Counted from the first letter of the stretch, positions 17,641 through 26,391 are shown. The stretch: 36,150 bases of DNA from DTQF01 sp038874185 (GCA_038874185.1 JAVZCX010000005.1:1-36150); one strand, 5' to 3'. The notes: generated from the letters alone by a model not told the origin. Program-made: numbers and translations.

Positions 17641-17727
17641 AAATATCTATCAAATATCTATCAATTTAATTCTATTGGCATTTGATAATCTGGCTTAACT
17701 TACTATTAACTTACTATTAACTTACTA
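17641..17727. repeat. Two sets of 11-bp tandem repeats in the rsmA-lysS convergent region
   Basis: AAATATCTATC is repeated at 17641-17651 and 17652-17662. TTAACTTACTA occurs three times in tandem at 17695-17705, 17706-17716 and 17717-17727. The last copy covers the lysS stop codon, and in the lysS direction the repeat supplies extra stop codons in other frames. Confidence 0.85.
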
Positions 17728-19270
17728 ATTCTATTAGCATTTTCTTTACTTTACCTGGACCTATGGCATGAATAAGCTTTCCTAACTTAGGACCCCTATC
17801 CTTGCCTATCAATGCAGTATATAATGTCTTAAAGAAATCCTTAGGCTCTATTCCTAATGATTTAGCTGTATCAAAAACAAGATTATGTATTGCAAGTTGG
17901 TCCATTTTATCATCAAGCCTCTCTGCAAACTCTTTTATTCCTCTTATATCTGATGGTTTTTTCGGATTTATTGAGAATGAATAGTCCTCAGGCACATACC
18001 CGTTCTCTATCCAATAAATAATATATGGCTTTATGTATTCCACTCCTTCCGGATCATCAAAAAGAGACTTCACCCTTTCCCAATCTCTGTATATCTGATA
18101 GTAAAGAAGAATGTCCAAGAATTTTGCCTTCCATTTTCTTTCACCGCTTATCTCATAAGCAATTCTTTTCTTTCTATCCGCCCTGCTAAGTGTTTCCTTT
18201 GGCTGTGAAAGAGTGCTTGCATATTCATAATCCTCGAATATAAGAAGCATGTTCTGACCTGTAGGATCGAAGTTCTTATCCTCCTGTGAATCTGACCTGT
18301 ATATGAAATATTTGATTACTTCTGGTGGCATTAGCTTTAGAACTGTATTAACATCCAAACCTATTCCTTTTGATTTGGAATACTTCTTTCCTCCTAAAAG
18401 GAAAAATCCGAATCTGTAGAAAAATGGTGGCTTTCTACCTAGTATCTTTTCATGCATTTCCCTTGCAGTATCTGCTGACCCTCCTCTAGTGGCATGATCC
18501 TTTCCAAAACCTTCTATTGTGACATTAAGGAAATCCTGTCTTGAAGGCCATTCTACTCTCCAAACTAGCTTGTATTGGTGATCGCTTATCCTTGCCTTTC
18601 CTTCATGACCGCATCCTTTTGTATACTCAACATCCTTATTGCACTTATAGTAATAATATTCTCCATCAAAACCAGTAACTGTACAGGTAGATATCTTTCC
18701 GCATTTTTCACATATCGGAGCTATTGGAGACCAGTTTTCCCATTCTTTGCCCTCTTTTTTTCTCAAAGAAGATTCGAAAACAACATCTCTAACCTTCTCA
18801 CGCTCATTCAGATATTTTATTGCATACTTATCATAGAGTCCTTTTGCATAAAGATCGCTGTTTCTCACTATCTCTGGATTGACCTTGAATCTCTTCATTA
18901 GATCTGCTGCCTCAGAAAGAAAATGATCCCCGTAAGAGGCATGGCAGCCGAATGGATCTGGGACATGTACAAGAGGCTTCCCTAAATGTGGCTCTAAAAC
19001 ATCCTTGAACTGTTCTAATGGTTTAGGAATTGAGTCAAAGGCATCCATTATGTCTCCAATGAATATGAATCTGACATCATAGCCGTTATTTTTGAAGTAT
19101 GTCACAATTGCATTTGGGTATATGAATTCGCTTGCAGTTCCTATATGGGTAGGTCCGCTAGTTGTTATACCTGATGCAACTACAAATGGTGGTTTAGTGG
19201 ATGATAATATCTCTTTTACTAATACTGAAACCCAGTGTTCTGATATTTTATCTTCTTTTATTTCTTGCAT
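17717..19270 (-). CDS. lysS: Lysyl-tRNA synthetase, class I
   Basis: It charges tRNA-Lys with lysine using the class I Rossmann fold, as in many archaea, rather than the class II form. Of 517 residues, the HIGH-type motif is THIG (41-44) within SGPTHIGTASEF, and the KMSKS-type motif is KYSKSKG (296-302). A cysteine set (C187, C190, C210, C220) resembles the zinc-binding insertion of the family. The C-terminal helical domain has the expected length. A GTGAT motif precedes the ATG. The gene is divergent from pus10 and convergent with rsmA, and its stop codon lies inside an 11-base tandem repeat. Confidence 0.95.
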   Translation of the reverse strand: MQEIKEDKISEHWVSVLVKEILSSTKPPFVVASGITTSGPTHIGTASEFIYPNAIVTYFKNNGYDVRFIFIGDIMDAFDSIPKPLEQFKDVLEPHLGKPLVHVPDPFGCHASYGDHFLSEAADLMKRFKVNPEIVRNSDLYAKGLYDKYAIKYLNEREKVRDVVFESSLRKKEGKEWENWSPIAPICEKCGKISTCTVTGFDGEYYYYKCNKDVEYTKGCGHEGKARISDHQYKLVWRVEWPSRQDFLNVTIEGFGKDHATRGGSADTAREMHEKILGRKPPFFYRFGFFLLGGKKYSKSKGIGLDVNTVLKLMPPEVIKYFIYRSDSQEDKNFDPTGQNMLLIFEDYEYASTLSQPKETLSRADRKKRIAYEISGERKWKAKFLDILLYYQIYRDWERVKSLFDDPEGVEYIKPYIIYWIENGYVPEDYSFSINPKKPSDIRGIKEFAERLDDKMDQLAIHNLVFDTAKSLGIEPKDFFKTLYTALIGKDRGPKLGKLIHAIGPGKVKKMLIELVS

Positions 19271-19337
19271 AAAATCACTTGATAGTTAGAATATAATATA
19301 TAAGTAATAAAATTTAAACTTATCTCAATAATTTATA
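19271..19337. promoter_or_regulatory. Divergent lysS/pus10 promoter region
   Basis: The 67-base AT-rich spacer has a TATA-like AATATAATATATAAG stretch (about 19288-19302). It is near-palindromic and could serve both directions. The pus10 start shows no ribosome-binding site and may be leaderless. Confidence 0.45.
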
Positions 19338-20456
19338 ATGATGATAAAATTTGTAATGCCTAAAGTATGTAAAAGATGCTGGAACAGGAATGGATTCTCT
19401 AAAGTCAGCTCTGAATTCATAGAAAATGAACAGGAATGCAAACTTTGCAATGGTTGTTTCCTGAACTTGAATGAAACAGCAGATAAAATAATAAAAGAAT
19501 TAGAATCAATTCCAGGGATACGGACATTTAGCATAGGAACAAGTATACCAAAGGAATCAGAGGTTATAGAGGAAAAAATCTGGGATTTTGCTGACTTTAG
19601 AAAATGGAAAAGCATAAAACCTGAATTAAACACTGAATTAGGAAAGATAATAGAAAAGAAAACGAAATACAAATTCAGTCCAGATCCTGATGTAAGAATT
19701 ATATATGATATTAAAAATAAGAAAATATCAAAGCACATATCCTCTGTTTATCTATATGGAAAATATAATAAGCTTCAAAGAGGAATAAGACAAACAAAGA
19801 AGGAGGATGCAAAAGAGGAATCGATTGAAGGACTGATAGAGAGAACCTTGATAAAAGAGATTGGCACTGAAAAAAGCAAGGCAATTTTGCATGGTAGCGG
19901 CAGGGAGGATATAGATGTATTAATGTTGGGCGATGGAAGACCTTTTGTAATGGAAGTGACTAATCCAAGAAAAAGAGTATTAAATGAAAAGGAAATTAAA
20001 AAAATCAACAACATTATAAATAAAATTAATAAAAGAAAAATAAGGGTAGCATTTGAAAGAGTGGTGGAGAAAGAATTAGTAGAAGTAATAAAGAGAGCTA
20101 AATTTGACAAGGAATACGAAGCGATAGTGAATCTAGAAAAACCCATTGACAAGAATGAAATTTCTAAACTACCTAAAAGTGTTTTATTAATGCAAAGAAC
20201 CCCTAAAAGAGTGCTTATAAGACGGTCTGATCTCATTAGGAAAAGAAGAATAAAGATGCTTAAACCAGAATGGATTGACAGCCATACAATAAAACTGCAT
20301 ATGCTATCTGAATCCGGTACTTATATTAAAGAATTCATAAGTGGAGATGATGGAAGAACGCAACCTAGCATATCCTCGCTTCTTAAGACAAATGCTACAT
20401 GCAAGCAGCTAAACGTGATTTCTATCCATAGCGAATGGCTGGATGATTTCTGGTGA
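19338..20456 (+). CDS. pus10: tRNA pseudouridine synthase Pus10
   Basis: Archaeal Pus10 makes pseudouridine 54 and 55 in the T-loop of tRNA. The 372-residue product has an N-terminal zinc-type module with C11, C14, C34 and C37, a THUMP-like middle region, and the catalytic domain with GSGREDIDVLMLGDGRPF (about 186-203) containing the active-site aspartate motif. The C-terminal SGTYIKEFISGDDGRTQPS segment is also typical. It is at the short end of the family range. Two adjacent ATG codons start it, without a visible ribosome-binding site. Confidence 0.93.
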   Translation: MMIKFVMPKVCKRCWNRNGFSKVSSEFIENEQECKLCNGCFLNLNETADKIIKELESIPGIRTFSIGTSIPKESEVIEEKIWDFADFRKWKSIKPELNTELGKIIEKKTKYKFSPDPDVRIIYDIKNKKISKHISSVYLYGKYNKLQRGIRQTKKEDAKEESIEGLIERTLIKEIGTEKSKAILHGSGREDIDVLMLGDGRPFVMEVTNPRKRVLNEKEIKKINNIINKINKRKIRVAFERVVEKELVEVIKRAKFDKEYEAIVNLEKPIDKNEISKLPKSVLLMQRTPKRVLIRRSDLIRKRRIKMLKPEWIDSHTIKLHMLSESGTYIKEFISGDDGRTQPSISSLLKTNATCKQLNVISIHSEWLDDFW

Positions 20457-20567
20457 AACCTTCTCTCTCCTATAAGTTTGAAGTAGAAGATAGAATTATT
20501 AAAGATTGTATATAAAATAGTGATATTAATTGAATAAGAGTGATATTAACCGATTGAGGGTGCAAAA

Positions 20568-21374
20568 ATGATAGAGATTATTAGAATATTGATTGCATTG
20601 GCAGGAACTGGAATTGCTGCTTATTATGATATTTTCAATAAAAAGAATGTACCTGAGCTATTTCTTTACTCATTCCTTGGAATTTCATTACTTTTGAATA
20701 TATTTGATTATTCATTGTTTTTAAAATTCCTTCCGATTGCAATTCCCTTGGTACTTGTGCTTTATATATTGTATCTTAATGGACAGATTGGTGGCGCAGA
20801 TGTTATAGTATTGGCAGCAATATACTCTGCATTGCCTGCATTTCCACTGGATGAAAATCAATTCGTTCCTTCTTCATTGATGGTTCTTGCAATTGCTACT
20901 GTGCTTGCTTCCGTATGGATTATGATAAAATACTTCCCAAGAATTATCAAGAGATTTAATGAAGGAAAGATGAAAATAAATCTGTGGCAAGCACTCCAGA
21001 TCATATTGCTCTTATTTTCATTTGCTCTATTAATTTATATGTTTATGTTATTCCCATTCCTGCCTGCTTGGTTGCTTTTGGTTTCAGGAATACTTTTCTT
21101 TGAATCTATATTCTTTATAATTTCAAAAGAACAGCTGATGCAAGAAATGGTAGTCATGAAGAAAAAGATAGAACCTGAAGATGTAATTGCAATAGAAATG
21201 TTGGACAAAAAAATTATAGAAAGATACAAAATAAAAAGACTAAGTGACGAGAAGCAGGCAAAGATGCTAAGCAAAACAGGAAGGAAATGGCCTGTCCTGG
21301 ATATGCCTATGTTTCTTCCATTCATATTAATCGGCCTGATTATTTATATATTGGCTGGCGTTTCTCTTATATAA
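20568..21374 (+). CDS. A24-family prepilin peptidase (PibD/FlaK-like)
   Basis: These membrane aspartic proteases cut the class III signal peptides of archaeal pilins and archaellins. The 268-residue product has about seven hydrophobic spans. The two catalytic aspartates are visible: D21 in YYDIFNKKNVPE and D78 in the GGAD motif (75-78). A cytoplasmic loop of about 60 residues (about 185-240) separates the last spans. A GGGTG motif precedes the ATG. No pilin or secretion ATPase is adjacent, so its substrates are elsewhere. Confidence 0.88.
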   Translation: MIEIIRILIALAGTGIAAYYDIFNKKNVPELFLYSFLGISLLLNIFDYSLFLKFLPIAIPLVLVLYILYLNGQIGGADVIVLAAIYSALPAFPLDENQFVPSSLMVLAIATVLASVWIMIKYFPRIIKRFNEGKMKINLWQALQIILLLFSFALLIYMFMLFPFLPAWLLLVSGILFFESIFFIISKEQLMQEMVVMKKKIEPEDVIAIEMLDKKIIERYKIKRLSDEKQAKMLSKTGRKWPVLDMPMFLPFILIGLIIYILAGVSLI

Positions 21375-21381
21375 AAATGAG

Positions 21382-22170
21382 ATGGGAAAAATGCAAATTT
21401 TATATTCAATAGCAGATCCAGCAGGAGTTAATATAGCAAGAAGCCTAAAATCTATTATTGAAAAAGGAGACTCAGATATTTCTGAAAAGAATTTAACTGA
21501 GGTTAAGGAATCCTTACTCTATTCAGATGATTTAGTTAGAAAAATAGAGGATGAATTTATTTTATTTGCAAGCAAACATAAAAGCGAAAGCGGAAAGCCT
21601 TCTTTTACAGTTCATGTTCCTGGAAATTGGGGAAAGGCTGAGATGGGGGGAAAAGATAAAGAAATTTCTTTTAGTGATCCAATAAGAATGAAAACTATAA
21701 TTACTCTTCTTAATGAGAGAAACAAGCAAATGAAACTTGATATGGATACATCAATGGAAGTCGATCATCATGGTCCATTTTGCATGAGGCCATGCGCTTT
21801 TGTTGAAATCGGAAGTAGCGAAAAAGAATGGAAAAATGACAAATATGCAGAGCTCGTAGCTGAGATAATAAATGAATTTGAAGAATACATGGAAAAAATA
21901 GAAGTTAAAGAAATCTCTTTAGGTGTCGGTGGCGGGCATTACTGCCCTGCTTTTAATAAACATGAGATAGAAGGAAAAATTGCATTTGCACACCTCATCC
22001 CAAATTACGCAGTAGACAGTCTTGAGTATCCAACATTCACACATGCATTTGAAAGATCTTCTGAAGAAGTTGAAAATGTATACATAGATTGGAAAGGATT
22101 AAAGCAAGGGCAAAGGAAAAAAATAATTGAATTCTGCAACGAATATGGAGTAGAATATAAAAGAATATAA
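21382..22170 (+). CDS. dtdA: D-aminoacyl-tRNA deacylase, archaeal type (DtdA)
   Basis: DtdA hydrolyses D-amino acids mischarged on tRNA. The 262-residue product starts with the family LYSIADPAGVNIA segment. It contains VDHHGPFCMRPCAFVEIGSSE (about 130-150), the GVGGGHYCPAF motif (about 186-196) and the AHLIPNYAVD segment, all characteristic of the archaeal/plant enzyme. The ATG at 21382 may not be the true start; the ATG at 21391 gives a better fit to the family N-terminus. It follows the peptidase gene by 7 bases, so the two are co-transcribed. Confidence 0.93.
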   Translation: MGKMQILYSIADPAGVNIARSLKSIIEKGDSDISEKNLTEVKESLLYSDDLVRKIEDEFILFASKHKSESGKPSFTVHVPGNWGKAEMGGKDKEISFSDPIRMKTIITLLNERNKQMKLDMDTSMEVDHHGPFCMRPCAFVEIGSSEKEWKNDKYAELVAEIINEFEEYMEKIEVKEISLGVGGGHYCPAFNKHEIEGKIAFAHLIPNYAVDSLEYPTFTHAFERSSEEVENVYIDWKGLKQGQRKKIIEFCNEYGVEYKRI

Positions 22171-22209
22171 AATAATGATAGTTAATGGTAGTAATAAGCT
22201 AGTGATACG

Positions 22210-23085
22210 ATGATAGAGAATTTTATCCAAGATTATTTCATTAATCCAATAATAGAACACACTGGGTATAATATCGTTAATACTCTCTTTTATGCAGTTA
22301 TTGCAATAGTTGCAGCTTTTTTAGTATACAAGAAATTCAAAAAATACTTTACAAAAGAACTTATTATCTATACTATTCCGTTCATAATATTGGGATCAAC
22401 TGTTAGAGTTATCACAGATGCTACAGAAGCAGGCATTGATTGGAGCGGACATCAATTCTATTGGCTTTTTGGTCCCTTTCTTAACAGTGGAATATATAAC
22501 TATGGATTTCTTACAGCCACACCTGGGATATATGTAATTATAGGATTGATAACAATATTTTCGCTGTATATAAGCATCAGACTTAAACAGCCTAAAATTT
22601 ATCCTGCAATAGGTATATTGTTGTGTCTTCCTCACTTAATTGTTGTATTAAGTATGATTCAAGACCCTACTTATCTAATAACTATATTGGCTCTTTCAGG
22701 AATGATTATGGTTTTTTCACATCTTATAATGGAAAGATATAAATTAAATAAAATACTTCCAAGAATCGCAGTTGCAGCCCATACTATTGATGGTGTTTCA
22801 AGCTTTGTTGCCATAGAGATCTTCAATAGATTTTCTCCTCTTTGCACAGAAAAAGGAATCTGTTATTTTGGCCAGCATGTAGTAGAAAGGTTCTTTAGCG
22901 AAATCATTGTTTATGGAACAATAATTTATCTATTCATAAAGGTGCTCTTTGCTATTTTCGCCTCTTTAATTATAGAAAGAGAGGCTGAAAATGAAAACGA
23001 AAGATATTTTCTATATCTTCTCATAATCATATTCGGTCTTGCACCAGGAATAAGAAATCTTTTGAGAGTAACTCTTGGAATATAA
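22210..23085 (+). CDS. DUF63 family integral membrane protein
   Basis: The 291-residue product matches the archaeal DUF63 family. It has an N-terminal external or interfacial segment (FIQDYFINPI), about seven or eight hydrophobic spans, the conserved GSTVRVITDA motif near residue 60 and the YGFLTATPGIY segment near 100. Length is typical. The function of the family is unknown. An AGTGAT motif precedes the ATG. It follows dtdA by 39 bases and may share its transcript. Confidence 0.88.
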   Translation: MIENFIQDYFINPIIEHTGYNIVNTLFYAVIAIVAAFLVYKKFKKYFTKELIIYTIPFIILGSTVRVITDATEAGIDWSGHQFYWLFGPFLNSGIYNYGFLTATPGIYVIIGLITIFSLYISIRLKQPKIYPAIGILLCLPHLIVVLSMIQDPTYLITILALSGMIMVFSHLIMERYKLNKILPRIAVAAHTIDGVSSFVAIEIFNRFSPLCTEKGICYFGQHVVERFFSEIIVYGTIIYLFIKVLFAIFASLIIEREAENENERYFLYLLIIIFGLAPGIRNLLRVTLGI

Positions 23086-23142
23086 TCGATCTTTATAAAT
23101 AGACAGGCAAAACACAATTAATAAAGCGACTATTCTAAATCA

Positions 23143-23162
23143 TTTTTAGAAATGTCTAAAAA
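23143..23162. promoter_or_regulatory. Perfect 8-bp inverted repeat with 4-base loop
   Basis: TTTTTAGA at 23143-23150 pairs exactly with TCTAAAAA at 23155-23162 around an AATG loop. It lies after the DUF63 gene and 43 bases before the next ATG. It could be a transcription end signal for DUF63 or an operator for the downstream pair. Confidence 0.4.
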
Positions 23163-23205
23163 GATAGATTTTTAAGATTCACAATCATAGAATAAATTGA
23201 GTTAT

Positions 23206-23832
23206 ATGGTTGATGAATTCAAACCTATTTCGAAGCAGGAAGAGTTTGTAGAAAGAAGAAACGAAATAAACATACTTAAAGATAAGATAAAGCTTCTTGA
23301 ACTAATAATAGATAGATATAGATCCACAATAGAACAAAGTGAAACAAAGACAATAGCAGATATAAAAGCAATGGTAAACACAAAAGATGAAGAGGTAAAA
23401 AAGATCAGTGAGGAAATTAAATCTAGATTCAAGCCTTATATCTATGAAAGAGATTTCATTGCAGCAGCAAAAGAAGCTCATGAATACATAAGAAGAATAA
23501 GAACGGTAAGAACTCCTATTGACTTCTGGCTAATGCCAAAGGACATCATTAAGCTAAGAGGCGGAGATCCGATGGACAAGGCCATTTTCCTCTGCTCTAT
23601 CTTGATAGCGCTTGACAATTATGACAGCTATGTTGTAGTTGGAATAAATGATGGAACAAAGGTAGCGGTATCCTTTAAATTCAAAGATGAATGGTATGTT
23701 GTGGATCCAACTGGAAGTGAAATGATAAACGGAAAAAAAGAAGAATTAATAGAACGATTGATGTCTGACGAAAAAGATATTTATGAATTTAATAACATAC
23801 ATTATAATAAAATAAAGGAAGGGGGAGAATGA
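23206..23832 (+). CDS. Transglutaminase-fold protein lacking catalytic Cys and His (pseudoenzyme)
   Basis: 208 residues from the ATG at 23206 (TTG at 23197 would add three). The N-terminal half (about 10-75) is a charged coiled coil. The C-terminal half aligns by eye with archaeal transglutaminase-like domains: FWLMPKDIIKLRGGD (107-121) and WYVVDPT (163-169). The nucleophile position in the usual GGDCED motif is proline here (P122), and the strand that should carry His reads KVAVSFKF; only the aspartate (D167) remains. It probably works as a binding module. It overlaps the following PH-domain gene (ATGA), so the two products likely act together. Confidence 0.7.
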   Translation: MVDEFKPISKQEEFVERRNEINILKDKIKLLELIIDRYRSTIEQSETKTIADIKAMVNTKDEEVKKISEEIKSRFKPYIYERDFIAAAKEAHEYIRRIRTVRTPIDFWLMPKDIIKLRGGDPMDKAIFLCSILIALDNYDSYVVVGINDGTKVAVSFKFKDEWYVVDPTGSEMINGKKEELIERLMSDEKDIYEFNNIHYNKIKEGGE

Positions 23833-24503
23833 AGGAAATAAATGCTTCGAAAGAATATTTGTTTTCACTTTTAAGTAAAGTTTTTGCTGTTTTGATTGTT
23901 TTTTGGGGAGTAGTGTATTTAGTGCTTTCTTTGCTTGAATCCATTAATCTGAATATAGAGCTGTCCAAAGGACAAAGCAATTCCATAGTTATCCTCACTT
24001 TATTTATAATCACTTTTGCAATATCTGGAATGGGTGCATTTCTATTTTATACATTCATAGTAAAAAGAAAAAGATTAATTTTAGAGGATAATGGCATTAA
24101 AATAACAGATGGGTTTATATTTGCAAAAGAAAGATTCATCCCATATACAGAATTGAAAGATGCGCATTGTGATGAGGATAACTTAGCAGCAATAGATAAG
24201 TTGTTTAAGATAAACGTAATCAAAATACACGGGAATGAAACATTTTACTTACCTGGTATCTTAAATGCAGAAGAGATAACAAAAGAAATAAAACTAAACA
24301 TTGATGCTAACAAAGAAAAGAAAGTGGATCCTGTAACGCTACTCACAGAAGAAGTAAAGAATTTGAAAAACGAGATTAACGAATTGAAAAATTCATTTGA
24401 AAATCTAAAGAAAGTATCAAGAGATAAGGAAGTGAAAGAAAGAAAGCAACCCGCAAAAAAGAAATTTGTTTTAGGACCCTTTGATGAGAAAATAGAGGAA
24501 TAA
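23829..24503 (+). CDS. Two-span membrane protein with bacterial-type PH domain and C-terminal coiled coil
   Basis: This 224-residue protein has two hydrophobic spans (about 12-37 and 53-77). A bPH2 (YdbS/DUF304-like) domain follows at about 82-155, with the typical DNGIKITDGFIFAKERFIPY segment. A Lys/Glu coiled coil (about 165-205) and a basic end complete it. Its ATG overlaps the preceding stop as ATGA, with a GGGGGAG site, indicating translational coupling to the transglutaminase-fold protein, which has a coiled coil of its own. A coiled-coil pairing at the membrane is a reasonable inference. The family function is unknown. Confidence 0.75.
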   Translation: MKEINASKEYLFSLLSKVFAVLIVFWGVVYLVLSLLESINLNIELSKGQSNSIVILTLFIITFAISGMGAFLFYTFIVKRKRLILEDNGIKITDGFIFAKERFIPYTELKDAHCDEDNLAAIDKLFKINVIKIHGNETFYLPGILNAEEITKEIKLNIDANKEKKVDPVTLLTEEVKNLKNEINELKNSFENLKKVSRDKEVKERKQPAKKKFVLGPFDEKIEE

Positions 24504-24581
24504 TTATTATAAATAATAAATTAGTATAAACAGTAATAAAACAATATATAATATAATAAAAACAGTATATAAAGTGATAAA

Positions 24582-25511
24582 ATGGCAATGCAATTAGATA
24601 GAGATGTGGTTACGTTAAAAGCTCATGCAAAAATAAATCTTTTCTTGCAAGTAGGAAAAAAAGATGAAAAAGGATATCATTTATTGAAAACTGTTTTCCA
24701 GCCTTTAGATTTATGTGATGAAGTGATAATGAAAGAAACAAAAGACAAAGGAATCCAACTTACAAGCAATGAAAATATACCGCTTAATGAAAAAAACAGC
24801 GTTTATAAGGCGATAATTAAAATCTGCGAAAGAACAAAATTGAAGATAGATGAAATAAACTATCAAATACATATAGAAAAAAAGATTCCTATAGCAAGCG
24901 GTTTGGGTGGAAGCGCGGTTGATGCAGTTCCTGTAATCAAATTTATTAATGAAAGATTTAAGTTAGGACTTAGTGAAAAAGAAATGTTAGACATAGGTGC
25001 AGAAATAGGTGCTGATGTTCCACAGGGAATGTATGGAAGCGCAACATATGCTGAAAGATATGGAGACAAGATAATAGATCAATACTTTCTTCCTAAGAGA
25101 TATGTATCAATATACATACCTCATGGATACATGGCAGAATATCCTTCTAAAACTGGAACTCTATATAATATGATAGATGTAGAAAAAGAGAAAATAGGCC
25201 CTAATTATGACAAGGCGTTAATGGCAAGATTGTGTTTGATGAAGAAGGAACTAAAAAAGGGAAATTGGAATAGGATAGGGGGGCTTGCATATAATGATTT
25301 TGAACTTGTGGTTTTCAAGATGTATCCTGTTCTCGATAAAGTAAAGAGATGTTTTAAGGAAGCTGGAGCTGAATGCGCATTGTTGTCTGGTTCTGGCGGT
25401 GCAGTTTTTGGAATCTATAAAACACCAATGGAATCACTTAATGCTTCTAATCAAGTGGAACATTTAGTTGGAAGAAACAGTGGAATATTTATTCTTACTG
25501 AAACAATGTAA
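24582..25511 (+). CDS. GHMP kinase closely resembling IspE (CDP-methylerythritol kinase)
   Basis: The 309-residue protein looks like IspE, the kinase of the bacterial methylerythritol phosphate route. HAKINLFLQVGKKDEKGYH (15-33) and the TVFQPLDLCDEV segment (37-48) carry the substrate-site lysine K18. The GHMP motif PIASGLGGSAVDA (103-115) follows, then GADVP with D145, the counterpart of the catalytic aspartate, and the C-terminal LLSGSGGAVFGIY. The glycine loop differs from the usual GGGSSDA. Archaea normally make isoprenoids from mevalonate, so the substrate may differ. GTGAT precedes the ATG. No other pathway gene is in the window. Confidence 0.82.
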   Translation: MAMQLDRDVVTLKAHAKINLFLQVGKKDEKGYHLLKTVFQPLDLCDEVIMKETKDKGIQLTSNENIPLNEKNSVYKAIIKICERTKLKIDEINYQIHIEKKIPIASGLGGSAVDAVPVIKFINERFKLGLSEKEMLDIGAEIGADVPQGMYGSATYAERYGDKIIDQYFLPKRYVSIYIPHGYMAEYPSKTGTLYNMIDVEKEKIGPNYDKALMARLCLMKKELKKGNWNRIGGLAYNDFELVVFKMYPVLDKVKRCFKEAGAECALLSGSGGAVFGIYKTPMESLNASNQVEHLVGRNSGIFILTETM

Positions 25512-25626
25512 TTATAGAAGATATAATAGTTAAGTAAAGTTAAGAATAGACATAAAAACGTTCCTAAAAATTAAACATAAAATAAGAGTAAAAAAGCTAA
25601 AAATAAAAAATCAGAATTAACTTAAA

Positions 25627-26172
25627 TCAGAATTTGACTTCTGGTGCCTTCTTTGCCTCTTCTTCAGCTTTGAAGTATTCCTTTTCTTTGAAACCGAGTA
25701 TTCCGGCTATAATGTTGTTTGGAATTGTTTGGATTGTTCTATTGTATAAAAGAACGTTGTCATTATACAACTGTCTAGAATATGCCACTTTGTTTTCTGT
25801 GTCTGAAAGATCCTCTTGTAATCTAAGGAAGTTTTCACTTGCTCTTAGATTCGGGTAATTCTCTGCAACTGCAAATAATGACTTGAGCGCGTTTGAGAGC
25901 ATGTTGTCTGCTTCCGCTGCTTCTTTTGGTGTTTTTGCTGACATTAATGCAGCTCTTGCTTTTGTTACATTTTCAAGAGTTTCTTTCTCGTGTTTCATAT
26001 ATCCTTTCACTGTGTTTACTAAGTTAGGAATAAGGTCTGCTCTTCTCTTTAACTGCACATCTATCTGCGCCCATGCGTTTTCAATATTGTTTCTCAATAC
26101 AATCAGATTATTGTATATCAAAACAGCAATAATTACTATAAGCACTACTAAACCAAGTATCAATTCCAACAT
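25627..26172 (-). CDS. lemA: LemA family membrane protein
   Basis: This 181-residue protein has one N-terminal span (about 2-22) followed by the LemA helical bundle. Signature segments are NNIENAWAQIDVQLKRRADLIPNLV (about 31-55, the family's most conserved stretch), ENYPNLRASENFLRLQ (about 108-123) and the ENKVAYSRQLYND stretch. LemA proteins are widespread and their role is unclear, with links to envelope stress. GGTGAT precedes the ATG. It follows rpoK on the same strand by 30 bases, though the two need not be functionally related. Confidence 0.93.
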   Translation of the reverse strand: MLELILGLVVLIVIIAVLIYNNLIVLRNNIENAWAQIDVQLKRRADLIPNLVNTVKGYMKHEKETLENVTKARAALMSAKTPKEAAEADNMLSNALKSLFAVAENYPNLRASENFLRLQEDLSDTENKVAYSRQLYNDNVLLYNRTIQTIPNNIIAGILGFKEKEYFKAEEEAKKAPEVKF

Positions 26173-26202
26173 TTTTCATCACCTTTAAATAATATCTGAA
26201 TT

Positions 26203-26391
26203 TTAGCTTTTGTTTGACCTATAAACTGTAAGCGGAATTACGCCCTTTTCAAATTCCAGCTTTGCGATCGCAGAAGGTTCAAATGTATTATTTGGCAATT
26301 CTATCATTGGTGGCGCACCCATTGATAATTGAAGAGCTCTTGCACCGATTAATCTTGCGATTTCAAACTTAGTAAATTCAGAATAATCCAT
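26203..26391 (-). CDS. rpoK: RNA polymerase subunit Rpo6 (RpoK)
   Basis: Rpo6 is the archaeal counterpart of eukaryotic Rpb6 and bacterial omega, and helps assemble RNA polymerase. The 62-residue product has the family FTKFEIARLIGARALQLSMGA segment (about 5-25) and the ending FEKGVIPLTVYR. I placed the start at the ATG at 26391 because GGGTGA lies 4 bases before it and the resulting length fits the family; an upstream ATG at 26430 would add 13 residues with no family match. It follows the TFE gene on the same strand. Confidence 0.93.
   Translation of the reverse strand: MDYSEFTKFEIARLIGARALQLSMGAPPMIELPNNTFEPSAIAKLEFEKGVIPLTVYRSNKS

Noticed and set aside
23206..23832. Active transglutaminase or cysteine protease
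   Set aside because: The cysteine and histidine positions of the triad are not conserved; the only nearby cysteine (C130) is in the following helix, not at the nucleophile site.
24582..25511. Assigning the GHMP kinase as mevalonate or phosphomevalonate kinase
   Set aside because: The N-terminal GYH-x-L-x-TVFQ segment and the GADVP motif are those of IspE, not of the mevalonate-pathway kinases.
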